A stretch of 30,661 nt of DNA from an uncultured Oscillospiraceae bacterium. GTDB taxonomy: Bacteria; Bacillota; Clostridia; Oscillospirales; Oscillospiraceae. The notes beneath the pieces were generated by a model. It ran no database searches. It saw only the letters and a program-made list of their open reading frames with translations, and was not told the DNA's origin. Positions 6,204-18,052 of the stretch are shown in pieces. The number at the start of each line of letters is the position of its first letter. Position 1 is the stretch's first letter. Both the position numbers and the translations under genes were made by a program. The stretch spans positions 1 through 30,661 of the forward strand of contig CAKUIM010000028.1 of assembly GCA_934660965.1 (NCBI GenBank). The letters run 5' to 3'.

Positions 6204-7574
6204 TCATTCCTGGAGAAGCTTCTCTCCGGCAGTATAGATATCGCCGGCGCCTACCGTCAGGATCAGGTCGCCCGGCTGGGCCAGGCGCCGCAGCGCGGCG
6301 GTGACGTCGTCCAGAGTGGGGCAGTATACACTGCCGGGAATGCGCGCGGACAGGTCCCTGGAGGAGATGCCCAGGGAGTTGGTCTCCCGGGCGGCATAGA
6401 TCTCGGCCAGAAGGGTGACGTCCGGCCGGCGCAGCACCCGGACAAAATCGTCGAAGAGCTCATAGGTGCGGGAATAGGTGTGGGGCTGGAAGGCGCAGAT
6501 CACCCGCTTGTAGCCCAGGGTGGAGGCGGTGTCCAGCAGGGCGGCAAGCTCTCCGGGGTGGTGGGCATAGTCGTCGTACACCTTCGCGCCGTTATACTCC
6601 CCCTTGTACTCAAACCGGCGGCCGGGCAGGCGGAAGGCGGCCAGCCCCCGCTCCACGGCAATGCCGGGCACACGCAGCGCCTTGGCGGCAGCCGCGGCGG
6701 CCAGGGCGTTCTTCACGTTATGGATGCCGGGCACGGACAGGCAGATATGGGCGTAGACCTGCCCCTGACAGACGGCGTCAAACTCGCCGCAGCCGTGGCG
6801 GAAGGTGAGGTTTTCGGCATGGACATCCCCCCGCTCCACGCCGAAGGTGAGGATGGGCCGCGTCTCGCCGGCCAGGGCGGTCATGGTGTTGGCGTCCTCG
6901 CAGTTTGCCACGATAAGCCCGCCGGGGGGAACCAGGTCCGCAAAGGCCCGGAAGGAGTGCTCCACATCGGCCAGGTCCTTGAAAAAGTCCAGGTGGTCGG
7001 CCTCGATGTTGAGGATGACGGCGATGGTGGGGAAGAAGGACAGGAAGGAGTTGCAGTACTCGCAGGACTCCAGAATGATGGTGTCCCCCCGGCCCACCCG
7101 GTGGCCGGAGCCCAGCAGCGGCAGGGTGCCGCCGATCATCACGGTGGGATCCATGCCGGCGGCCATGATGATGTGGGTGCACATGGAGGTGGTGGTGGTC
7201 TTTCCGTGGGTGCCGGAGATGCAAAGGGCGTTTTTATAGCCCTGCATGATGGAGCCCCAGGCCTGGGCGCGCTCGAACACCGGGATGCCGGCAGCGCGGG
7301 CGGCGGAAATCTCGGGGTTATCGTCGTGGGCGGCGGCGGTGCGGATAACGCAGTCCGCCCCCTCGATATTTTCGGCGCACTGGGGGCCGACGAACACCCG
7401 GATCCCCAGGGAGCGCAGATGGTCCACCTTATCGCTCTCATGCCAGTCTGAGCCGGTAATGGTCATCCCCGCGCCGTGGAGCACCTCGGCCAGCGGCGCC
7501 ATGGACACCCCGCCGATGCCCACCAGATGGGCCCGGCGGCCGGGACGGAGATAATCGCTGATGTTGACTATCAT
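6204..7574 (-). CDS. murC: UDP-N-acetylmuramate--L-alanine ligase
   Basis: Cytoplasmic Mur ligase that adds L-Ala to UDP-MurNAc with ATP, the first amino-acid step of peptidoglycan precursor synthesis. 456 residues, the usual MurC length. The N-terminal Rossmann-like domain has HLVGIGGVSMAPLAE. The ATP P-loop is SGTHGKTTTTSM. The Mur central motif (ESCEYCNSF, LNIEADHLDFF) and the C-terminal domain motif YDDYAHHPGE with the preceding LPGRRFEYKG are present. ATG 7574 (MIVNISDYLR) is preferred because TGGGG lies about 7 nt upstream. ATG 7580 and ATG 7595 are in-frame alternatives with worse spacing. It stands alone, with its own consensus promoter and a terminator, rather than in a dcw cluster. 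Confidence 0.95.
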   Translation of the reverse strand: MIVNISDYLRPGRRAHLVGIGGVSMAPLAEVLHGAGMTITGSDWHESDKVDHLRSLGIRVFVGPQCAENIEGADCVIRTAAAHDDNPEISAARAAGIPVFERAQAWGSIMQGYKNALCISGTHGKTTTTSMCTHIIMAAGMDPTVMIGGTLPLLGSGHRVGRGDTIILESCEYCNSFLSFFPTIAVILNIEADHLDFFKDLADVEHSFRAFADLVPPGGLIVANCEDANTMTALAGETRPILTFGVERGDVHAENLTFRHGCGEFDAVCQGQVYAHICLSVPGIHNVKNALAAAAAAKALRVPGIAVERGLAAFRLPGRRFEYKGEYNGAKVYDDYAHHPGELAALLDTASTLGYKRVICAFQPHTYSRTYELFDDFVRVLRRPDVTLLAEIYAARETNSLGISSRDLSARIPGSVYCPTLDDVTAALRRLAQPGDLILTVGAGDIYTAGEKLLQE

Positions 7575-7604
7575 AATCATACCCCATATAATCATGTATC
7601 ATAG

Positions 7605-7639
7605 CTGCCTGCCGCTGCCGGATGGGGGCGGGCAGGCAG
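7605..7639 (-). repeat. Hairpin in the murC leader
   Basis: Perfect 9-bp arms, CTGCCTGCC (7605-7613) and GGCAGGCAG (7631-7639), in the transcribed murC leader about 30 nt before the start codon. No T tract follows on either strand, so it is not a terminator. It may act on mRNA stability or translation. Confidence 0.45.
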
Positions 7640-7665
7640 TCCAAAAGCACTGCTTAAAGCAACTC

Positions 7666-7694
7666 ATTATACAGAATCGGCGGCACACTGTCAA
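7666..7694 (-). promoter_or_regulatory. Consensus promoter of murC
   Basis: Minus strand TTGACA (7689-7694), 17-nt spacer, TATAAT (7666-7671): a perfect sigma-A promoter. It gives an untranslated leader of about 85 nt containing the hairpin at 7605-7639. Confidence 0.85.
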
Positions 7695-7740
7695 TGATAA
7701 TCGCCGTTTCCGCCGCCGGGGGGCTGCGGACAGGCCGGGG

Positions 7741-7871
7741 ATAGTATAGTATAGCCGCCTTTACGGCGGAAATAGTCGCCCGGGGGTGAGAAAATATGCC
7801 CCGGGAGAGGAAGCGTGCCGCCGCGAAGGCGGAAGCTCCGCCCTTGCGGGCGCCAGAGAGGAGGCAGCAAT
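7741..7871 (+). promoter_or_regulatory. GC-rich, hairpin-forming leader of cca
   Basis: Just before cca lie several short inverted repeats: CCGCC/GGCGG around 7757, CCCGGGG/CCCCGGG (7779-7785 with 7799-7805), CCGCC-GCGAA-GGCGG around 7820, and GCCC-TTGC-GGGC around 7845. The GAGGAGG ribosome site follows. I see no clear -35/-10 pair and recognise no riboswitch class. The stretch may simply be a GC-rich leader. Confidence 0.3.
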
Positions 7872-9041
7872 ATGAGTCCCATCCGACTTCCGGAGGATGT
7901 GGCGGCGTGCCTTGATCGGCTGCGCCGGGCAGGCTTTGCGGCCTACCCGGTGGGCGGCTGCGTGCGGGACGGTCTGCTGGGCCGGCCGTGCTCCGACTGG
8001 GACATCTGCACCGCCGCACCCGCCGGGGCGCTGCGCGCCCTCTTCCCCGCCGCCGAAGCCGCGGGGGACTATGGGACGGTGCGCATGGCGGCGCGCTGCG
8101 GCACCATCGAGATCACCCCCTTCCGCCGGGAGGGGCCCTATCGCGACGGGCGGCACCCGGACTATGTGTCCTTTGAGGCAACCCTCCTGGACGACCTGCG
8201 CCGGCGGGACTTTACCGTAAACGCCATGGCCCTGGGGGAGGACGGCGCCGTCATCGACCCTTTCGGCGGCATGGAGGATCTTGCCCGGCGGCTGGTGCGG
8301 TGCGTGGGGGCGGCGGAAGAACGCTTCCGGGAGGACGGGCTGCGGCTGTTCCGGGCGGCCCGGTTTTCCGCCCAGCTGGATTTTGAGATCGAGGGGAAGA
8401 CCCTTGCCGCCCTGGGGCAGTGCGCCTTTATGGCGCAGCACGTGAGCGGGGAGCGGGCGGGAGGCGAGCTGGAGGGCGCGCTGCTCTCCCCCGCGCCGGG
8501 CCGGCTGGAGCCCTGCGTGCGCCTGGGGCTGTTGGGGCGCTGGCTGGACGCCGGGGCCGACAGGGTCCGCCTTTCCGGCGGAGAGGGCCTGCCGATGGAG
8601 GGCGCGGTGCGCTGGGCGTGGCTGTGCGCGGCCCTCTCCCGGGCAGGATCCCTTGCAGACCCTGCCGCCTTTCTCTCCGCCCTGGGCCGCAGCCGGGAGA
8701 CCGTCACCGCCTGCACCGGCGCCCTGTCTCTTCTCGCCCGGGGTGCGCCGAGCAGCGGCGAAGCCTGGCGCTGCGCCATCGTCCGCTATGGCCGGGGGGC
8801 GGCCTCAGCTGCGGCGGCGCTGCTGGGCGAGCGCGCTGCCTTTGCCGCGGCGGCGCCGGAGGGGACCTGCCTGCACGCAGCCGACCTTGCCCTTACCGGC
8901 GGGGCGCTCTATCGTCTGGGCCTGCGGGGGGCGGCCATCGGCCGGGCCCAAAGGGCCATGCTCCAGCGGGTGCTGGAGCGGCCGGAGGACAACCGGGCGG
9001 ACACCCTGCTTGCCTATCTGCGGGGACAGGGGTATATTTAG
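7872..9041 (+). CDS. cca: CCA tRNA nucleotidyltransferase (class II)
   Basis: Adds or repairs the 3'-CCA end of tRNA using CTP and ATP. 389 residues, usual length for the bacterial class II family. The nucleotidyltransferase motif is seen as GGCVRDGLL (28-36) and the metal-binding DWD (42-44). RRDFTVNAMA (111-120) and ERFREDGLRLFRAARFSAQL (150-169) are the conserved neck motifs that recognise the base. The C-terminal part is Ala/Leu-rich and more divergent. ATG 7872 has GAGGAGG upstream; the frame is open further upstream but without a ribosome site. No HD phosphohydrolase motif is evident. spoVAC follows 38 nt downstream. Confidence 0.93.
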   Translation: MSPIRLPEDVAACLDRLRRAGFAAYPVGGCVRDGLLGRPCSDWDICTAAPAGALRALFPAAEAAGDYGTVRMAARCGTIEITPFRREGPYRDGRHPDYVSFEATLLDDLRRRDFTVNAMALGEDGAVIDPFGGMEDLARRLVRCVGAAEERFREDGLRLFRAARFSAQLDFEIEGKTLAALGQCAFMAQHVSGERAGGELEGALLSPAPGRLEPCVRLGLLGRWLDAGADRVRLSGGEGLPMEGAVRWAWLCAALSRAGSLADPAAFLSALGRSRETVTACTGALSLLARGAPSSGEAWRCAIVRYGRGAASAAAALLGERAAFAAAAPEGTCLHAADLALTGGALYRLGLRGAAIGRAQRAMLQRVLERPEDNRADTLLAYLRGQGYI

Positions 9042-9079
9042 CGCCCCGCTGCGCACCCTAACGGCGAGGTGATGCGTGT

Positions 9080-9532
9080 ATGGATCTTTCCAAGCTGTCC
9101 AACCAGGATTATAACCGCTATGTCAGCGAAAAGGCGCCCCCCTCCCCCATCTGGAAAAACATACTGTGGGCGTTTTTTGTGGGCGGCGGCATCTGCGCCG
9201 GGGGACAGGGCCTTTCTAACCTCTACCAGCGCCTTGGCGCCGGCAAGGAGGACGCCGGCACCTGGGTCTCGGTGACCCTCATCGCCCTTGCGGCGCTGCT
9301 CACCGGCCTGGGGGTATTTGACAGCATCGCCAAGCGGGCGGGGGCGGGCACCCTGGTGCCCATCACCGGCTTTGCAAACGCCATGGTGTCGCCGGCGCTG
9401 GAGTTCAAAAGCGAGGGTCTGGTCACCGGCACCGGCGCCAAGCTCTTCTCCGTGGCCGGGCCGGTGCTGGCCTACGGCATCAGCGCCAGCGTGGCATACG
9501 GGATTATTTTGTATCTTGTGGAACTGTTTTAG
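9080..9532 (+). CDS. spoVAC: Stage V sporulation protein AC
   Basis: 150 residues matching SpoVAC, an inner-membrane component of the SpoVA channel that moves dipicolinic acid into the forespore and out at germination. The conserved core is seen: AFFVGGGICAGGQGLSNLY, ALLTGLGVFDSIAKRAGAG, VPITGFANAMVSPALEFKSEG and an AGPVLAYGISASVAYG membrane segment. The start is supported by GAGGTGAT. In most spore formers spoVAC is followed by spoVAD and spoVAE, but here the next gene is an FAD dehydrogenase, so it is either a lone paralogue or the locus is split. It indicates that the organism, or its recent ancestor, sporulates. Confidence 0.92.
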   Translation: MDLSKLSNQDYNRYVSEKAPPSPIWKNILWAFFVGGGICAGGQGLSNLYQRLGAGKEDAGTWVSVTLIALAALLTGLGVFDSIAKRAGAGTLVPITGFANAMVSPALEFKSEGLVTGTGAKLFSVAGPVLAYGISASVAYGIILYLVELF

Positions 9533-9565
9533 AGGCCTCTTCTCCCGCGGCCCGCTTATTTTTAC

Positions 9566-9594
9566 TTTTCAGCTGGGGCGGCGTGTGGTACAAT
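9566..9594 (+). promoter_or_regulatory. Promoter of the FAD-dehydrogenase gene
   Basis: TTTTCA (9566-9571), 17 nt, TACAAT (9589-9594) with an upstream TG giving an extended -10. The start codon at 9611 is only about 10 nt after the expected transcription start, so the leader is very short. Confidence 0.5.
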
Positions 9595-9610
9595 ATTCCC
9601 TGGTGATCAT

Positions 9611-11194
9611 ATGCTCAATCTGACAAATTTACGTCTCCCCGTGGACGCGGATGAGGGCGCGCTGCGCGCCGCCGCCGCCCGGGCCATCGGGAGTGCGCCG
9701 GGGGACATTGTGTCCCTGCGTCTCACCCGGCAGTCCATTGACGCCCGGAAGAAAAACGACGTCCATCTGGTGTGCTCCGTCCAGGTAGAGGTGCGTGATG
9801 AGGCCGCCGCCCTGCGCCGGGGCAGCAAGGCCGTCTCCAGAGCGGAGGCCCCCGTCTATCAGCCCATCTCCCGCCCCGCCCGGCCCCATTCCCTGCCGCC
9901 GGTGGTGGTGGGCACCGGCCCGGCGGGACTTTTCGCCGCCCTGACCCTGGCCCGGGCTGGGCTTGCCCCCATCGTGCTGGAGCGGGGCAGGAGGGTGGAG
10001 GAGCGCGCCGCCGACGTGGAACGCTTCTGGCGCGCCGGGCAGCTCTCCCCCATCTCCAATGTGCAGTTTGGCGAGGGGGGCGCTGGCACTTTCTCCGACG
10101 GGAAGCTCACCACCGGCACCCACGACCCCCGCATCGGCCATGTACTGGACACCTTCGCCGCCCACGGCGCGCCGGAGGACATCCGCTGGTCCCACAAGCC
10201 CCACATCGGCACCGACGTGCTGCGGCAGGTGGTGCGCTCCATGCGGGAGGAGCTGCTTGCCCTGGGCGCCCAGGTGCGCTTCGAGCACCGGCTCCACGCC
10301 CTGCACGGGGAAAACGGCGCGCTGCGCGCCGTCACCGTCATGACCGGGGCCGGCCCCTATGAGCTGCCCTGCGACACCCTCGTGCTGGCCCCGGGCCACT
10401 CCGCCCGGGACACCTTCCGGATGCTCTATGAATCGGGCGTCCCCATGGAGCGCAAGAGCTTTGCCATCGGCGTGCGCATCGAGCACAGCCAGCGCGCGGT
10501 CAGCCAGGCCCAGTTCGGCCCCTATTGGGACCGCCTGCCCGCCGCCGACTACAAGCTCGCCTGCCACCTGCCGGGCGGCCGCTCCGCCTTCACCTTCTGT
10601 GTGTGCCCCGGGGGCCAGGTGGTGGCCGCGGCCAGCGACTGCGGCCAGGTGGTCACCAACGGCATGAGCCTGCGCGCCCGGGACGGGGCCAACATCAACG
10701 GCGGCTTTCTCGTGGGCGTCTCCCCGGCCGACTTCGGCGGGGAGGGCCCCCTGGCCGGCGTCCGCTTCCAGGAGACGTGGGAGCACGCGGCCTGGCTTGC
10801 CGGCGGCGGTGATTTCTCCGCCCCCGCCCAGCGCGTGGAGGACTTTCTGGCCTGCCGCCCCTCCGCCGGCCCCGGCGCTATCCTGCCCACCTACCGCCCC
10901 GGCGTGCGCTGGGGGAGCCTTGCGGGCACCCTGCCCGGCTACGTGCTCTCCGCCCTGCGGGAGGCTCTGCCCGTCTTTGACCGGAAGCTGCGCGGCTTTG
11001 CCTGCCCGGACGCCGTCCTCACCGGGGTGGAGACCCGCTCCTCCTCGCCGGTGCGCATCCTGCGCGGCGAGCGCTTCCAGTCCCCCGCCCTCTCTGGCCT
11101 GTACCCCTGCGGCGAGGGCGCGGGATTCGCTGGCGGCATTACGTCTGCCGCGGTGGACGGCATCAAGGTAGCGGAGGCCATTCTCACCGCATGA
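9611..11194 (+). CDS. Uncharacterised FAD-dependent dehydrogenase (COG2509-like)
   Basis: 527 residues. The N-terminal 90 residues form the small alpha/beta domain typical of this family (SIDARKKNDVHLVCSVQVEV), followed by a Rossmann FAD-binding site VVVGTGPAGLFAALTLARAG with GxGxxG at 101-106 and an acidic LERG at 123-126. Further on come the family segments VQFGEGGAGTFSDGKLTTG and PHIGTDVLRQVVRSMR, and a C-terminal FAD motif YPCGEGAGFAGGITSAAVDG. The substrate is unknown. ATG 9611 follows a weak GGTGAT site in a short leader. It is monocistronic: it has its own promoter and a strong terminator at 11202-11240. Confidence 0.85.
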   Translation: MLNLTNLRLPVDADEGALRAAAARAIGSAPGDIVSLRLTRQSIDARKKNDVHLVCSVQVEVRDEAAALRRGSKAVSRAEAPVYQPISRPARPHSLPPVVVGTGPAGLFAALTLARAGLAPIVLERGRRVEERAADVERFWRAGQLSPISNVQFGEGGAGTFSDGKLTTGTHDPRIGHVLDTFAAHGAPEDIRWSHKPHIGTDVLRQVVRSMREELLALGAQVRFEHRLHALHGENGALRAVTVMTGAGPYELPCDTLVLAPGHSARDTFRMLYESGVPMERKSFAIGVRIEHSQRAVSQAQFGPYWDRLPAADYKLACHLPGGRSAFTFCVCPGGQVVAAASDCGQVVTNGMSLRARDGANINGGFLVGVSPADFGGEGPLAGVRFQETWEHAAWLAGGGDFSAPAQRVEDFLACRPSAGPGAILPTYRPGVRWGSLAGTLPGYVLSALREALPVFDRKLRGFACPDAVLTGVETRSSSPVRILRGERFQSPALSGLYPCGEGAGFAGGITSAAVDGIKVAEAILTA

Positions 11195-11201
11195 ACAGCA
11201 T

Positions 11202-11240
11202 AAAACCCCCGGCCTGCACAAACGCAGGCCGGGGGTTTTT
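11202..11240. terminator. Bidirectional terminator between the FAD dehydrogenase and nifJ
   Basis: A 12-bp perfect stem, CCCCCGGCCTGC with its complement (11206-11217 with 11224-11235), is flanked by AAAA on the left and TTTTT on the right. It serves both convergent genes. Confidence 0.9.
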
Positions 11241-11260
11241 CATGGTCGGATTACAGCGCC

Positions 11261-14932
<3,672 letters not shown>

Positions 14933-15069
14933 ATTTTTCCTCCTTTTCCCGGCTTATCTAAGCGGGCGTCATTGCTCTTTCAGGGAGCGGGGGACTTGAT
15001 TTTCTCTCCTGCAGACATCTATCTGCGCCTCGTATCTGTCCTGCGTACAACTATCCATTGTTCAATAAC

Positions 15070-15098
15070 AGTCTACCATTTCCACGCGGTCTTGGCAA
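15070..15098 (-). promoter_or_regulatory. Promoter of nifJ
   Basis: Minus strand TTGCCA (15093-15098), 17 nt, TAGACT (15070-15075). It implies a leader of about 130 nt, in which GCAGA/TCTGC can form a small hairpin. I found no Rex-type TTGTTAA-N4-TTAACAA site. Confidence 0.5.
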
Positions 15099-15139
15099 TT
15101 CTCATGTTGTTGTAAAATTTGCCTGGTTTTTCCTTTTCC

Positions 15140-15167
15140 ATCGGCAAAGCTGATGGGTTTTGCCGAT
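15140..15167. repeat. Inverted repeat between the nifJ and comM promoters
   Basis: Perfect 9-bp arms, ATCGGCAAA (15140-15148) and TTTGCCGAT (15159-15167), lie in the divergent spacer. There is no gene end on either side that would need a terminator, so an operator or small hairpin is more likely. The rest of the 385-nt spacer holds only the two promoters. Confidence 0.4.
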
Positions 15168-15230
15168 TCTTTCACACTCTTTCAGGTTCCTCTCTCCCCG
15201 TCCTTTCCGCCCCCGCCCGGCGCGCAGAGG

Positions 15231-15259
15231 TTGAAACACGCTTCACATTATGGTATAAT
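15231..15259 (+). promoter_or_regulatory. Promoter of comM/yifB
   Basis: TTGAAA (15231-15236), 17-nt spacer, consensus TATAAT (15254-15259), also preceded by TGG as an extended -10. The leader is about 50 nt. Confidence 0.8.
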
Positions 15260-15317
15260 CGGGAAAATATGCCGGGGTGCGCGCCCCGGCCCCGCGCGCG
15301 GGAAAGGAGAGAATGGC

Positions 15318-16850
15318 ATGGTCTGCAACGTACCCTCCCTGGGGCTGTACGGCGTCCAGGGCTATACGGTGGACGTGGAGTGCAGCCTCACCGGCGGTCT
15401 GCCCGCCTTCGATATAGTGGGGCTGCCCGATGCGGCGGTGAAGGAGTCCCGGGAGCGGGTGCGCTCGGCCATCAAGGCCTCCGGCTTCGACTTCCCCGTG
15501 TCCCGCATTACGGTGAACCTGGCCCCGGCGGACCGGCGCAAGGCGGGCACCGTGTACGACCTGCCCATTCTGGTGGGCACCCTGGCCGCCGCCGGGCAGC
15601 TCTCCCTCAAAGGGGAGCCTGACGCCGCCTTTCTTGGGGAGCTGTCCCTCTCCGGCCAGCTCCGGCCGGTGCGGGGCATGCTGCCCATGGCCCTTGCCGC
15701 CCGGCGCTTCGGCATCCGGCGGCTGTTCGTCCCGGCGGACAACGCCCCCGAGGCCACCCTGGCCGGCAATTTGGAGGTCATCCCCGTAACGGACATCCGG
15801 CAGCTTGCCCGGCACCTCGCCGGCGAAGAGGCCATCCCCCCTGCCCAGGTGTGGGAGCCCGCCGCCGAACAGGCCCCCGCCCTCGACTTTGCCGACGTGA
15901 AGGGCCAGGCCCAGGTCAAGCGGGCGCTGGAGATCGCCGCCGCCGGGGGCCACCACATCCTCATGAGCGGCTCGCCGGGCTCGGGAAAATCCATGCTGGC
16001 CAAGCGCCTGCCCTCCATCCTGCCCGACATGACCCGGCAGGAGGCCCTTGCCTGCACCGAAATCTACTCTGTCATGGGCCTTACCAGCCGGGAGCACCCC
16101 ATGGTGCTGCGCCGGCCCTTCCGCTCCCCCCACCACACGGTGTCCGCCGTGGGTATGGCCGGGGGCGGGGCAGCCCTGCGGCCGGGGGAGATCTCCCTTG
16201 CCCACAACGGGGTGCTCTTTTTAGATGAGCTGCCCGAGTTTGACGCCAACGTCCTGGAGGTGCTGCGCCAGCCCCTGGAGGACGGCCAGGCCCAGATTAC
16301 CCGGGCCTCCGGCTCGGTGGTGTACCCCAGCCGGTTTATGCTGGTGTGCGCCATGAACCCGTGCAAATGCGGCTGGTACGGCCACCCGGACCACCGCTGC
16401 ACCTGCACCCCCCAGCAGGTCCACAAATACCTCTCCCGCCTGTCCGGCCCGCTGCTCGACCGCATCGACATCTGCGTGGAGGTGCCCAGCCTCAACTATG
16501 ACGAGCTTGCAAGCCGCCCCGGCGGTGCGGAGCACTCCGCCGACATCAAAAAGCGGGTAAACGCCGCCCGGGCCGTGCAGTCTGCCCGGTTCGGGCCCGA
16601 GGGGCCAGCCTGCAACGCCCACATGGGCCCGGCGGAGCTGGAGCGCTGCTGCGCGCTGGACGAGTCCTGCCAGGCCCTCATGCGCGGGGCTTACGAGCGG
16701 CTGGGCCTTACCGCCCGCAGCTACGACCGCATTCTCCGGGTGGCCCGCACCATCGCCGACCTGGACGGCAGCGCCGCCATCCACCCCGAGCACATCGCCG
16801 AGGCCCTCCAGTACCGCCCCACCCGGCTCGCCGGCGCGGCCGGGGGCTGA
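15318..16850 (+). CDS. comM: ComM/YifB-type magnesium-chelatase-like AAA+ ATPase
   Basis: 510 residues, typical YifB/ComM length. The N-terminal Lon-S5-like domain (about 1-165) shows VDVECSLTGGLPAFDIVGLPDAAVKESRERVR. The AAA+ core has Walker A GSPGSGKS (218-225), Walker B VLFLDELPEF (299-308) and RPFRSPHHTVSAVGMAGGG. A Cys-rich segment CAMNPCKCGWYGHPDHRCTC follows, then the C-terminal helical domain. In naturally competent proteobacteria ComM is a hexameric helicase for branch migration during DNA uptake; its role in Firmicutes is less clear. ATG 15318 is chosen for GGAAAGGAGAG upstream, although the frame is open further upstream. The deacetylase gene follows 36 nt downstream. Confidence 0.92.
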   Translation: MVCNVPSLGLYGVQGYTVDVECSLTGGLPAFDIVGLPDAAVKESRERVRSAIKASGFDFPVSRITVNLAPADRRKAGTVYDLPILVGTLAAAGQLSLKGEPDAAFLGELSLSGQLRPVRGMLPMALAARRFGIRRLFVPADNAPEATLAGNLEVIPVTDIRQLARHLAGEEAIPPAQVWEPAAEQAPALDFADVKGQAQVKRALEIAAAGGHHILMSGSPGSGKSMLAKRLPSILPDMTRQEALACTEIYSVMGLTSREHPMVLRRPFRSPHHTVSAVGMAGGGAALRPGEISLAHNGVLFLDELPEFDANVLEVLRQPLEDGQAQITRASGSVVYPSRFMLVCAMNPCKCGWYGHPDHRCTCTPQQVHKYLSRLSGPLLDRIDICVEVPSLNYDELASRPGGAEHSADIKKRVNAARAVQSARFGPEGPACNAHMGPAELERCCALDESCQALMRGAYERLGLTARSYDRILRVARTIADLDGSAAIHPEHIAEALQYRPTRLAGAAGG

Positions 16851-16886
16851 CCGCCCGGCCCACTTCTCTATTTTAATGTGTGGTGA

Positions 16887-17750
16887 ATGTCTGCCATGAA
16901 GCCAAAATCTCTCCGGCCCTTGCTGACCCTGCTGGGCCTTTCCCTGCTGCTCGCCGCCGTTCTGCTCCTGCCCCTGCTCCTCGCCCCGAGGGGGACGGCG
17001 GTCCCCATTTTAATGTACCACCACTTTGACGACGCCGTCTCCAGCGACGCCACCATGACCCCCGCCGCCTTTGAGGCCCACCTGGCCGCCCTCTCCGAGG
17101 CGGGCTATACCGCCGTCACCTTCCAGGAGCTTCTGGATTATGTAAACGAGGACGGCACCCTCCCGGACCGCCCGGTGTGCATCACCATCGACGACGGCTA
17201 TTTAAGCAATTACACCGTGGCCTGGCCCCTGCTGGAGCAGTACGGCATGAAGGCCACCATCTTCGTCATCGGCTCTTCGGTGGGACGAAGCCGCTATAAG
17301 GACACCGACTACCCCATCATCCCCCACTTCTCCTGGGCCCAGGCGGAGGAAATGCTCGCCTCCGGCACGGTGGACATCCAGTGCCACACCTATGACATGC
17401 ACCAGTACGCCCCCTATGAGGCAGGAGAGGCCCGGCCCAATATCCTTCCCCTGCCCGGCGAGAGCGAGGCGGACTACACCGCCGCCCTCACCGCCGACAT
17501 CGAGCGCTTCCAGGCCGAGTGTGAGGCCGCCCTGGGCCGGCGCGCCTGGGTGCTGGCCTACCCCACCGGCGTTTACAGCGCCTTGAGCGAGCGGGTGCTC
17601 CACACCCTGGGCTTCTCCGTCACCCTCACCACCGAGGGGGCAAAGGTCAACCGCATCATCCCCGACCGGCCGGAGAGCCTGTACGCCCTGGGCCGGCACG
17701 ACATCACCGAGAGCGTCACGCCCGAGCAGCTTTTGGCGATGCTGGGCTGA
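16887..17750 (+). CDS. Membrane-anchored polysaccharide deacetylase (NodB-type, CE4)
   Basis: 287 residues. A short basic N-terminus and one hydrophobic segment (about 11-33) anchor or export the protein, so the catalytic domain faces outside. NodB/CE4 motifs are seen: VPILMYHHF (39-47), the metal/catalytic TIDDG (100-104, Asp102 and Asp103), HTYDMH (His167 and His172), and a YPTG segment (225-228). The layout resembles Firmicute deacetylases acting on poly-N-acetylglucosamine or peptidoglycan; the substrate is not known. ATG 16887 is used; ATG 16896 is an equally possible start because the ribosome site (GTGGTGA) is weak. It may be cotranscribed with comM. Confidence 0.88.
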   Translation: MSAMKPKSLRPLLTLLGLSLLLAAVLLLPLLLAPRGTAVPILMYHHFDDAVSSDATMTPAAFEAHLAALSEAGYTAVTFQELLDYVNEDGTLPDRPVCITIDDGYLSNYTVAWPLLEQYGMKATIFVIGSSVGRSRYKDTDYPIIPHFSWAQAEEMLASGTVDIQCHTYDMHQYAPYEAGEARPNILPLPGESEADYTAALTADIERFQAECEAALGRRAWVLAYPTGVYSALSERVLHTLGFSVTLTTEGAKVNRIIPDRPESLYALGRHDITESVTPEQLLAMLG

Positions 17751-17754
17751 GGGG

Positions 17755-17972
17755 ACGCCCATCGCCGAAGCGGCCCTCACCGTGTTCCCGGTGGCGGAAA
17801 AATAGGCAACCAGAAGCCTGCCTCCCTCGGCGGGCGTCCCGCTGGGTGTCTCATTGAGTACTCCGCTGGGTACTTCGCCGGGCGTCTCCTCCGGCACAGA
17901 GGCCGAGGGCGCCGGGACAAAGCACAACGCGTCCGGCCCCCGGATCCCAAAATATTTTGGCCGGCGGCGCAC
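17755..17972 (-). pseudogene. Remnant of a secreted/lipoprotein-type flavodoxin gene
   Basis: Read on the minus strand, this stretch encodes a low-complexity Pro/Glu/Ser/Thr linker (PEETPGEVPSGVLNETPSG), then GGRLLVAYFSATGNTVRAA. That is the first strand and FMN-phosphate loop (SATGNT) of a flavodoxin. In Clostridia such flavodoxins often follow a lipoprotein signal and a similar linker. Here the signal region is not recognisable (only LCFVPAPSAS remains), and all flavodoxin sequence after the first helix is missing: at about 17757 the frame runs into the end of the convergent deacetylase gene. I read it as a deletion remnant. Confidence 0.65.
17947..17960. repeat. Perfect 14-bp AT-rich palindrome
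   Basis: CCAAAATATTTTGG is fully self-complementary. It stands out in a GC-rich spacer about 50 nt upstream of the -10 of the 18053 gene. It may be an operator or a relic of the flavodoxin promoter region. Confidence 0.45.
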
Positions 17973-18008
17973 TGCCCCGCCCCCTTTCTTTTCCCGCCCA
18001 CCGCTGGG

Positions 18009-18014
18009 TATAAT
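18009..18014 (+). promoter_or_regulatory. -10 box upstream of the 18053 gene
   Basis: A consensus TATAAT lies 38 nt before the TTG start. No good -35 is visible at 16-18 nt (the sequence there is TTCTTT), so activity may depend on an activator. Confidence 0.4.
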
Positions 18015-18052
18015 AAGGAAAAAACTGCCCCATCGGGAAGGGAGTGGGCCCC

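Noticed and set aside
15058..15075. Possible Rex redox-repressor site at the nifJ promoter (TGTT-ATTG-AACA)
   Set aside because: Arms are only 4 bp apart; the clostridial Rex consensus needs eight bases between TGTT and AACA.
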